A stretch of DNA of 60,000 nt, from contig OX442321.1 of assembly GCA_949358305.1 (NCBI GenBank), positions 436,001-496,000 on the forward strand. The letters are read 5' to 3'. This document shows, in pieces, positions 51,277 to 60,000 of the stretch. The notes beneath the pieces are model-generated. The model saw only the letters and a program-made list of their open reading frames with translations, had not been told where the DNA came from and made no database searches. Made by a program: the position numbers and the translations under genes. Source of the stretch: Strigamia acuminata. Its lineage: Eukaryota; Arthropoda; Chilopoda; Geophilomorpha; Linotaeniidae. Positions within the stretch are counted from its first letter, which is position 1. Each line of letters begins with the position of its first letter.

Positions 51277-53286
51277 GTGCTCCTAAGTTGCATGTCTCCT
51301 CCCTTCGTCCATGCCAAATTTTCCCCCAATAACGACCGCTCGAAATGCAAGAGCAATTGTCGATGGCGATTTTCATGTCTTCAGTCAGGACATAAGATTA
51401 AATCTCTTGGATTTGGAATCCATTCCGAACGTATGTGTGTGTGTAACCAAAATAACAAGGCCAAAAATCGTCTGCTCTTTTTATTACTAGAACAATTTAT
51501 ACAACGTAACAAGAGTAATGCCATCATTGTTTCATAGACGCACACTTGAGCGATAAAAAACACGCGAATCACACTGCGGCCCGGCCGAATGGATGCATTC
51601 GTGCAATCATAAGCTACATCACGTGTCAACTTGCCAAACACAAGTAAAAGCTTAAAAGGTTTGTCCAGTTCGTTGCCAACATGGAAACACGACCTGCTGG
51701 GCTGTACTTAGCGTCGAGCGGCGCATCGTGACGATCTTCGCGACTAAATCAATCTAAAACGCCATTTTTCTGTGATACAAAAGACATTCCATGACCGGAA
51801 TGGAATTTGTGAGTACCAGTTTGTTCTGTCGACACAATTTCTGTGGACAAACTGATTTCCGTCACGCGTAGTGTCGGACGCACCAATGCACTAATTTCGG
51901 TTTGGCTGCCAATGCGTATGAAGAGAAAGTTTGCGGAACAATCCAGTCGAATCGGCGCCTAATTCCACCATTTATTCTGCTCGTATTAACTCGACCATCG
52001 ATTCTGGGGGAAAATTTATGAGTTGAAAATTTGATTTCTTTTTATATTCTTATTCCTTTTTTTCCTTACCTAATTTTGAAAAGTTCTCACTGTTCAAATA
52101 ATGTGCACGCAGTCCCTTAACCGACCGCTCCTGCAGAGGGAGTACTGCATTAAGTTTCCTCCTTTTCTCACTAGATGTCGCACAAAATCCACTATTGTAT
52201 TTGAGAGAAAAAAATAAATAAATAAAAATATTTTATTTTTCATATTTCTTTTTGCTTCAAACCCAAAACAATCAAGAATTTCAAATCATCACAAAAATTA
52301 CGTCAAAAATTGTCAAAAAACCTCAAGAATCGTCAAAAACGCAACTTTTAACTCGAGAAACTCAAATAAAATACCAAAAACAAATAAATTCCATTAAAAC
52401 AAACAATGAAAAATTTTCCTTCATAAAATATCATTTAAAATAAAAAAAAAATAAAAATAAAAACATTTTTAAAAATGTTGACATTTTTACCCAACAGATG
52501 TCACCAAACCACAAAGCGTCATAACCAAATCAAATCAAACAAAACCCCACCAAAAAAAAAATAAGATTAAACCACCAAACAACCCAAAAAAAAACCAAAA
52601 CACTTTTTATTATCCAATTTCCCAACCTTAAAAAAAGAAAAAAAACCAAAAACCAAAAAAAAAAGAAAAGAAAAAAAAAAAACACCATAAACGAACAAAC
52701 AAAATGCAAATTCAAACATATAGAGCCGAGATATTGACTCGGACCGCACCCCTTACCTTCCACCCAACCTCCCATCCCCCTCTCCACTCGTCATTGATTA
52801 CGATTGGGGCCAAGCGAGTCCATTAACCAACCCCGAGGTAGGGAGAAGGGAAAAGAGGGCAGCAACTCTTAAAAAAAAAAAAAAGAAAAAAAAAAAAAGA
52901 AAATCCCGACTCAGACAGAAGGGAGGGGAAACGTGCGCGCGCGAGAGAGAGAGAGAGACCGCAACGACGCCAGCTCGTAGCCGGTACATTGGACGCGCGT
53001 GAGTCGACCTCAACGCACCGACTCCGAGCTTCCCACAAAAGTTGGCGGCCCACGCGCGATGAGATGAGGGCGCGTCGCTTGACCACGCGGGTTCCGCAAC
53101 CGGGATAAAACCCATCCGAATATCGGACCAAACTCAAAGTGCATTTTCCTCGACCAGTGTTGTTATCATCGTCATCATTTTAATTAATTTTTTTTTTTTT
53201 TAATAATTTAAATTTTTTTTTTTTAATTTTTTTTTTATTATTATTATTATTTTCTACGATATTATTATTATTGATATTTTTATACA
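51277..53286. other. Intergenic low-complexity region
   Basis: The left edge (about 51388-51460) duplicates 44520-44590 (AAGATTAAATCTCTTGGATT). The rest has short open frames only, A-rich runs (52240-52690), a purine run near 52870, (GA)n at 52943-52958, and T-rich sequence before the next gene. No gene is supported. Confidence 0.5.
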
Positions 53287-53723
53287 ATGGTGGTGGACAA
53301 GGAATGGACTTGGAGCGGTGGTGACACGCGGAGCGAGCGGACACGACGTTGTGAAAGCGCGCGATTCTGCTCCAACTGCGGGTGTGTGACGTTAGTGTTG
53401 GCCGTGGTTTGCATCTCTTCCCTCGGCATGAGCGCCCTGCTCGGCTGGCGGGTGAGCAGGTTGCAGCAAGAGATATTCACCTTATCCACGCAGCAACAAG
53501 ACAGGATAAAAAGGGAAGTTCAATCCCAAATGGTTGTTTTAACACAGGTAAAAAAAAAACATTAATTATTTATTATTTTTAAAAAAATTTAAAAAAAAAT
53601 TTTAATTTTCTTTTTAGGAATTAGCGGAAATTAAAGTCCAGTTGCAGCAGCAACAACAACAGGATGAGATCAAAGTTCGTAAAGTACGGGACACTGTACC
53701 TGGTGATTGTGGCTGTCCCCCAG
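53287..53723 (+). CDS. 5' exons of a type II transmembrane protein, possibly membrane collagen-like (partial)
   Basis: Exon 1 (53287-53547) and exon 2 (53618-53723) join in phase 0. The product begins with a 33-residue basic cytoplasmic part (MVVDKEWTWSGGDTRSERTR...), then one membrane segment (VTLVLAVVCISSLGMSALLG). A coiled-coil-prone stretch follows (RLQQEIFTLSTQQQDRIKRE, then LAEIKVQLQQQQQQ) and ends VPGDCGCPPG at a GTAGGA donor. A short cytoplasmic tail, one TM, a coiled coil and a Cys-flanked PPG start fit membrane-spanning collagens or gliomedin-like proteins, but no Gly-X-Y run is visible. Later exons were not found before the retrotransposon, so the gene must have a long intron or continue beyond the window. 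Confidence 0.6.
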
Positions 53724-54536
53724 GTAGGATTATTTTCGTTTACATTATTTTTCGTAGATAAAATGCGAGTAAAATGCGAGTAAAAAGCGAGAGAAACGAC
53801 ATTTTCTCGGCTTTTCTTTCATTTTCTTTCATTTTCTTTGCTTTTCTCTCTCCCTGCTCGGAGTCGCCAGAAGAAAGGACATTTTGTCAGCTCGAGTGAT
53901 TTGAGGAAATGGAAACTCGTTTCCAAACTATAGAAAAGTATGTCAAAAGGCTGAGCAGATGTTAGTTTGTGTAAGGATGTATTACAAACTCACTTCTATA
54001 ATCCACTCGAGTTGTAACACTAACACTTTTGCGCTATTTTCCTCAATTTTCTCTCACTATGTTTGTTTTTCCTTCAATTTCACTTCACCCACTTTTCTCT
54101 ACACTTCTCACGCAATCACCAACGAATTAACTACGAATTTGTGGTTTTACATTACATTTTTATTACTATTGATTACCATTATAAACAATTTTTTTTTCCG
54201 TTTTTAAATTTAAAATTAGGCCAAATTTTTATTTCCTGTTTTTCAAATTTTTCAAATTAAATTTTTCTTTTCCTTTTTATCTCTCGTTAAACGTTGTTTG
54301 TTTGTTTAAGTGATTAGAATTTTTGAAAGGTTCCTGCTGTCAAAATCCAAAAACTCAACTCGCAACAAAGAAACATAATGAATAATGAATGACTGCGACC
54401 CAACAGGCAACAATAGACATAATAAACCAAACACGTTTCAACCGTCTAACAATGCACAGTTTCATCGTCGCATCACGACCAATCAGCCTCAACCTAACAA
54501 AACAAATCACCCCCGATTGGTCGATTCGCATTTTTC

Positions 54537-54567
<31 letters not shown>

Positions 54568-55916
54568 GCCATTTTCTCCCTCCCACTCTAAATCTTCAAC
54601 TCCCGTTTCCTCCTCGCCAAATCAACTCCCAGTCTCGAAATTTTCACAACATCAAATCCACCCCGAACACCCGCTCTGGGCCAAATTTCAACCAAATCCA
54701 ACGCCCGGATCGTCAAATAACCAAACAAACCAAAATTTTAATTAAATCCAATTCGTAAACGCATCGTTCGGATTGTGACTAACAAAACATTCCAGCCTCA
54801 AACCACGCGCGCACGGTCCAGAATCACAAACACCTATTTAACATTTCCAGCCACTTTTTACATTACAACGAGAAAAAACATTAACAAACCCCCCACCACT
54901 CAATCACATCACCCTTCATTTCACTTTTAAATTCTAACTTCTAAATCAAAAACTGGTGTTACCACAACATTCCCCCCCCCATCCCCCCCCTCATCATTTC
55001 CCATTAACCAAACAATTTACTGCGAGCAAATTTCTCTCCCAGTCTCTCCCAGTGTGGATAAATAAACAAATTGTTTGTCCCGCCAAGCTGAGGGCACCGA
55101 ATTCCAGTGCAAAAATGTTCCAACAGGCCAGAGGGAAAGCGAAGCAAACTTTGGCGGAGAAGAGAAACTTTTTGGGTGTGGTAGAATGACACTCTTAATC
55201 TCGTATTGTGAGATGCATAAATAATCCTTTGAACACGTGAAGCGCCGTAAATTACCCAAAATGGAATTTATTTTATTGTTCAAACATAAAAAAAAAATTA
55301 AAAGCGCAGATGATGCGATTTAATAGCGGAATAAAAAGATATAACTCGCCCATATATTTTCATTAGGTTTAATTTACGAGGTGGGGAATGGAAAGCGGGG
55401 GTTTTTAAGGCCTAACCCAATTTCTCCATTATACAAGGCGCATAATTCGGCCTTATTCTCTCGTTATCAGTCTTTCTTCCACCTTCACCTTCCCAGCGCT
55501 CCTCTAAGAGGACCTGCCACGATGGCCTTGGATAGACTCAACGTGTTTGGAAAAAAAATTAAAAGGGGGTGAAATGAAAATGGTGATTCTTTATGTACAA
55601 ATTGCTCAAATATTCTTATCTCGAAATGCAAATCAGTGCAAAATGAGATTAAAATCTTTTGCATGGGAAATAAGAAACGAAAAAAAAAAATGAATGGAAA
55701 AGTAAATTATCCACTTTATAGCGCCGTAGGGAGTATAAATAATAAATATCCAGTTAATTGACCTCAGGTTTTTTTTTTATATTTTTTTTTTATTTATTTA
55801 TATTTTTCGTACAAAAAGTGTTGAAATGGGATTTGTTTGTAAACTTTTTGTCAGCTGAGTTTCCGTTTAGTGATGTATTGCGGGTGAACCACCCACACAT
55901 TCATCATTTTACACCT
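53724..55916. other. Intergenic or intronic low-complexity region
   Basis: No exon was recognised. It contains poly(A) at about 54537-54563, C-rich runs at about 54970-54990, and AT-rich sequence. If the membrane-protein gene continues to the right, this is its intron. Confidence 0.5.
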
Positions 55917-56888
55917 TGTAGTGACCCTAGTGGTCACTAGTGAAGTGTCAGAAAAAGTCTGAAAAATAATATTTTAGTTTATTATATTTTAGTTTGAGTT
56001 TTTTATGCTTCCTGTCTACAGGCTAGAAAGCGAAGCAGAGTGGGAGGAAATATGGGTGGTTGCCAGGGTAACCAGCCCACAAGCCTCCAAACAGGAAATG
56101 AGTCCTGAGAGGAGTGAGAACTCCTCAGTATGAATTCAACTTTTGCCAGAGAACAACCACAAAACTACCCAGAGAAAACCTCCAGTATTTTGTGATTCCT
56201 CCAAGAGTTGCCATATTCCTGAGTTAGCCAGCTGCTAATTTGGGAGCTTTTCCTACTGTTGTAACAGACAACAGCGGGATATCACGGTCTTGCCGCATTT
56301 CACGTGCGGTGGGATTTCATTCACATTCTTGAGATAACTCATTGTTGTCTTGAGACTTCGCCTTGCCGTGGAGGAAATCCGGCTAGACGTTGCGAAGAGT
56401 CGCAAATACGTCGCCACGACGACGGAATTGCGAGCCGAGAGAGAGTTTAGACGTTACGGAAAGAGTCCGATTGATCCAGCGAGTCGACGCAAGCCGACTC
56501 GTATCAGACGATTTCCAAGGAGTTCGAGGAGTTGAGTGACGGAATAAGTCCGTTTCACCGTGGAGCGACGCCGAGCAGAATATCGAGACGAGCGTCGAAG
56601 ACAGAGCCGTAGAAGCGCGACGAAACGAGCCGTTATCGTCGCCGGAGCGCTGGAATCGTCAAAATAACGTTTCCACGTCGATTTGAAGTTATTTCCTCAT
56701 TTCATCTATTATTTCATTTCTTATTTCCATTAAGCTTTATTTATCACTGTAATTTATCTTATTCTAAGTCAGAATAAACCATTTTGTGAGTTTAATATTA
56801 GAGAGTAGTTTTTATGATAAGTCTTGTCTAAGCATCAATAAGTCTAGAATTATTATTATTTATTTAATAATAATTTGGGCTCATTACA
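55917..56888 (+). repeat. Probable 5' LTR
   Basis: It begins TGTAGTGACCCTAGTGGTCA, which contains the palindrome GTGACC/GGTCAC, and ends GGGCTCATTACA. An AATAAA at about 56773 would serve as the R-region poly(A) signal. It contains a strict X-box sequence at 56059-56072. The limits are inferred without the 3' partner. Confidence 0.6.
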
Positions 56889-57013
56889 CCTGGGGGCCCG
56901 TTAAAAAATTTGAACCTTAACAACTATCTTCAGTTGAGGGACCACCATTTTGTCTTTTAAATTTGTGATAGGAAATTTTCTGTTTCTTTCTTCTCTATTC
57001 TGTGTTACAAATA

Positions 57014-60000
57014 ATGTCTTTGCCACAAGATTCGAGGAGAGGGAGAGGAACGAGACGAGGAGTCCGCACTAGAGGCGGTACGGCCGGAGGAGCGACCGGC
57101 GGAGCAGCGGAGCCATATTTCGATTCATCATCCAGCCCGGAGAGAGAATCGGACCAAGATCCCGAACAGCGCCGACTAACCAGTCAAGATTTTTGGTTGG
57201 AAACGTCGCAAGAAACTCAAAGGGAAGAGCCCTGTGTCACCTCACCAGTCGATAAGACTTCGCCCAGCGTGCCATCAACTCCAAGCAGCAAAATTGACTT
57301 AACGAATATGTCGTTGGAGCAAGTGATTGCCGTCGCTCACAAACGAGGGAAATTGATAAAACACTATCACGCCGCAGCCAAACAAAGAGCGCGAGACGAC
57401 GCGGAAACTTCGGGCGAAAATTCCCCGGCCCGACATAAATTGTCACGAGTACGCCAGCGCATCGCCGATCTCATGCAGGAAAATGCAGACCGATTGGCAG
57501 AGCGGCAGCGTCAGTACGCAGAAGGCGTTACACTTTCCGATGAAGACGTTGCAAACATCACAAAGGCGATGAAAGACAGCACCCGACAGCTGCAAGATTT
57601 CCATCAGGAGGAATACGAGATGGTACGACGTCTCAAAATGGAAGAACGCCAAGCGCGCCAAGCGAAGTACGAGGCAGAATTGGCCAAACAAGCGACGGAA
57701 GACGAAATTCGTGCCAAAAAGGACCAATCGGACAGAGAAATTCAAGCCGAAAAAGACAGAATGGAAGCTGAAAGAATCCGCCTAGCGACGGAACGTCAAG
57801 AATTACGTGATAGACGTAAGGCGCAGGAATTAGCAAATCGAGATGCGATACGTGCCGAAAACCAACGTATCGAGCAGGAAAAAATACGTTTGGCGAACGA
57901 GTATCGAGACTTGCAGGAGAAACGTCTAGCGGAAATAGCGGCTGATCGAGCAGCTATGCAAGCCGAAAGACAGAGGATTGCAGCGGAAAGAGTCCGCGTG
58001 GAAGCGGAACGTTTAGCATTGATTGCGGCACAAAAGGCAGCGGAGACAGCAGAAAGCAAGGAGATCCACTACCTTCGTCAGAACGCTCTTGAAGCGCAAG
58101 AGGCAGCGGAAAGAGTCCGCCAAGAGAATGAGGAGCTCAAATATCTTGCACAATGCCAGTACGCCAGACCAACGACCATTCCACCACGCCGGCCGGAAGT
58201 GGTCAATTTATCACCAGGCTCGTCCGCAAATCCTTTAAAAAGGAGAGGTGATGTGGATGAAAGAAGAGATGCTAAAAGAGCATCAGTTTCACCAGCAAAA
58301 AATCCAAACGTGCTGGATGTGATTGCACAGAGAAATCGTCAGCGTGCAACGGACCAACCTGCTGGACCAATTAAAAAACAAGGTGCAGTAACAGGAGTGG
58401 ACCCGGAGGATTTTCAAAAATGGCAGACAGCACGCAGACAAATGGATTCCGACAATAGAGACTGCAAAACTCCAATGGAAACTGAAAATGTCAGTACTCC
58501 TGCAACAAAAGGCGCATGTGGAGGCAAAGCTTTGGGAGAATATCTAGAAGACGCTCGAGACGACGAGAACCCCGCCTATCGAAGATCATACACGTTCATG
58601 GAAACGGTTGAACAATTAGCCGAAGCCAATGAAAGAGAGGATCGGCGAAGATTGCGGGAAACACAGACGAAACAACAAGTGGATAGTCAACGCGAAATGA
58701 GTCGCGAAAGTGAAAAACAAAAATTCCAACATGATCAAGAAGTTCCGGAGCAAGATAAAAGCAGTAGTCAAGATGCTGCAACCGGACAAGATGGAGCAAC
58801 TGGACAAGCCAGTTACACAAGAATTAGAAATTATGACGACTATCTGCAGGGCAAATATTCACAGCAACCTGAAAATATAAATCCACGAAATGAGTCGTGT
58901 AATCGAGATGCTGCCCGTTCAAAAGACGACAGATATGTTGGACCAAACCCACATATAGGACAAGATGTAAATTTACGAAATGAGTCGTACAACCGTCAAG
59001 AAGCCCGTTCACGCAGTGAAGTGCGATTTGCAGACGAAACTCGAGCACATAATGACACAGATATGCGAAATGTATCGTGTTATCAAGACGAACCACGCCA
59101 GCAAAGTGACGCCCGCTTCAGAGACGAGACTCGTCAACAAAGCAATTATGGTCCAGTGGGACAAAGCTGTTATAATCGAAACGAGTCGATATCAAGAGGA
59201 ACAATAGTTGTTGATTACGAAGATGGCGAAGTTGTGGGATTGAAATTTCCAGCCCCAAAAGCAACAACGGAACCAAAACCGGAATTAGCCGGGTGTTCGT
59301 CAAAACCGGAAATAGCCGAGTGTTCATCAAAATCGAACCATTTATACGATAATGGACCGCTAAAAAATACGACTATTCCTGTAATACTCACGCCACCAGA
59401 AGCAATCGACACGATGCCAAAAAGAGGTGAAATGATTTGCGACATGGAGTGCGGACAACTCGTCGCAATGAGGTTCCCGCCTCTAGAAATAAAAGATTGT
59501 CCATCTGTAATACAAGAAGCTTATCGATCAAATGACTTTGACAAATCATATTTCACAGTCAACGTGACCGAAGCATTAAAAGATGTAAAATTGGTACAAG
59601 AAAATGAGGCGACTATTTTTTGGACAAAGGTAAAAAAGACCTACGAGGAAACTCCATCAATAGCGGCATGGATGACTGATACATCGGTTGAGCCAGTGGA
59701 CTGGGACCCACTCCTAAAGGAACTAACAACTTTGGAGCCAGAAGGACCAAGAATAAGAGTCTTTAACATTTTACTCCCCGAAGAAGATGTTTTAGAAGGA
59801 ATGACGACGATCGACATCAAGACAGAACAAGGTTCGATCGCCGCGATGTTGGATTCTGGCGCCAATCGCAGTTGTATTTCTTGGCCACTGATTCAAGCAA
59901 TGGGGTTGGAAAAACAAGTTTGGCCCCTCAAAGCCAACATGACTGTAAATACAGCGGACAAACAAGTCCAACCTATGGGGACAATAAGAATGATGATTAG
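57014..60000 (+). CDS. Retrotransposon Gag-protease polyprotein (open at the window end)
   Basis: The frame is free of stops from ATG 57014 to the last base, at least 995 codons. The N-terminus is Arg/Gly-rich (RRGRGTRRGVRTRGG). A very long charged coiled-coil region rich in Glu, Arg, Gln and Ala follows (about residues 150-400). A middle part repeats NESYNR/RNESC-type words with DDR/DET motifs. No CCHC zinc knuckle is visible. Near the end MLDSGANRSCIS is a retropepsin-type aspartic protease active site (DSGA). The intact frame suggests a recent insertion. The + strand is the coding strand; minus-strand frames here are shadows. Confidence 0.85.
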   Translation, partial: MSLPQDSRRGRGTRRGVRTRGGTAGGATGGAAEPYFDSSSSPERESDQDPEQRRLTSQDFWLETSQETQREEPCVTSPVDKTSPSVPSTPSSKIDLTNMSLEQVIAVAHKRGKLIKHYHAAAKQRARDDAETSGENSPARHKLSRVRQRIADLMQENADRLAERQRQYAEGVTLSDEDVANITKAMKDSTRQLQDFHQEEYEMVRRLKMEERQARQAKYEAELAKQATEDEIRAKKDQSDREIQAEKDRMEAERIRLATERQELRDRRKAQELANRDAIRAENQRIEQEKIRLANEYRDLQEKRLAEIAADRAAMQAERQRIAAERVRVEAERLALIAAQKAAETAESKEIHYLRQNALEAQEAAERVRQENEELKYLAQCQYARPTTIPPRRPEVVNLSPGSSANPLKRRGDVDERRDAKRASVSPAKNPNVLDVIAQRNRQRATDQPAGPIKKQGAVTGVDPEDFQKWQTARRQMDSDNRDCKTPMETENVSTPATKGACGGKALGEYLEDARDDENPAYRRSYTFMETVEQLAEANEREDRRRLRETQTKQQVDSQREMSRESEKQKFQHDQEVPEQDKSSSQDAATGQDGATGQASYTRIRNYDDYLQGKYSQQPENINPRNESCNRDAARSKDDRYVGPNPHIGQDVNLRNESYNRQEARSRSEVRFADETRAHNDTDMRNVSCYQDEPRQQSDARFRDETRQQSNYGPVGQSCYNRNESISRGTIVVDYEDGEVVGLKFPAPKATTEPKPELAGCSSKPEIAECSSKSNHLYDNGPLKNTTIPVILTPPEAIDTMPKRGEMICDMECGQLVAMRFPPLEIKDCPSVIQEAYRSNDFDKSYFTVNVTEALKDVKLVQENEATIFWTKVKKTYEETPSIAAWMTDTSVEPVDWDPLLKELTTLEPEGPRIRVFNILLPEEDVLEGMTTIDIKTEQGSIAAMLDSGANRSCISWPLIQAMGLEKQVWPLKANMTVNTADKQVQPMGTIRMMI

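Larger units (their letters stand above)
55917..60000 (+). mobile_element. LTR retrotransposon, 5' part
   Basis: A probable 5' LTR (about 55917-56888, TG...CA) is followed by a primer-binding-site-like TGGGGGCCCG (56891-56900), an untranslated leader and a long Gag-protease frame open to the window edge. Reverse transcriptase, integrase and the 3' LTR lie outside, so the LTR limits and clade (Ty3/gypsy or Bel/Pao) cannot be fixed here. Confidence 0.85.

Noticed and set aside
57237-59865. Many minus-strand frames within the retrotransposon
   Set aside because: They are shadows of the continuous plus-strand Gag-protease frame.

Overview
The window is a piece of nuclear genome from an arthropod, most likely an insect outside the higher flies. 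The genes are spliced with many short AT-rich introns (often 55-75 nt). The gene set is animal and arthropod-like: a tachykinin-type neuropeptide receptor, an insect-style GMC oxidoreductase, PAPS synthase, METTL14, PTEN, MICU1 and a BMP ligand of the ADMP type, which Drosophila lacks. All identifications come from reading conserved residues by eye; no database search was run.

Layout. 0-8.6 kb: the tail of an unknown gene, GRHPR (+), bifunctional PAPS synthase with three candidate first exons (+), and the ciliary gene CFAP299 (-) with an RFX X-box about 110 bp upstream of its ATG. 8.6-20.8 kb: ZCCHC24 (-), a secreted GMC oxidoreductase (-) and a TkR99D-like receptor (-). 20.8-26.2 kb: a gene-poor stretch with an imperfect foldback repeat and two weak exon candidates. 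26.2-34.3 kb: four secreted-protein genes on the + strand. They are a Gly/Tyr/Pro-rich structural protein, a protein with three cystine-knot-like modules that I read as pinhead, ADMP directly downstream of it, and a small secreted protein. 34.9-42.6 kb: MICU1 (-) head-to-head with METTL14 (+), then PTEN (-).

43.1-51.5 kb is a young, locally duplicated region. It holds an intact intronless LRR gene with an Elongin-BC-box-like N-terminus, a 5'-truncated copy of it, a two-exon gene for a small protein ending in a CxxC motif, decayed copies of related exons, and at least two TA-flanked foldback MITEs. 52-55.9 kb is mostly low-complexity DNA plus the 5' exons of a type II membrane protein. From about 55.9 kb to the end lies the 5' part of an LTR retrotransposon whose Gag-protease frame is open to the window edge.

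The most notable points are the tandem pinhead-ADMP pair, a hAT-like MITE whose 8-bp target duplication copies the 5' splice site of ADMP intron 1, and a 15-nt in-frame microexon in MICU1 at the position where mammals have the muscle-specific EFWQ microexon.
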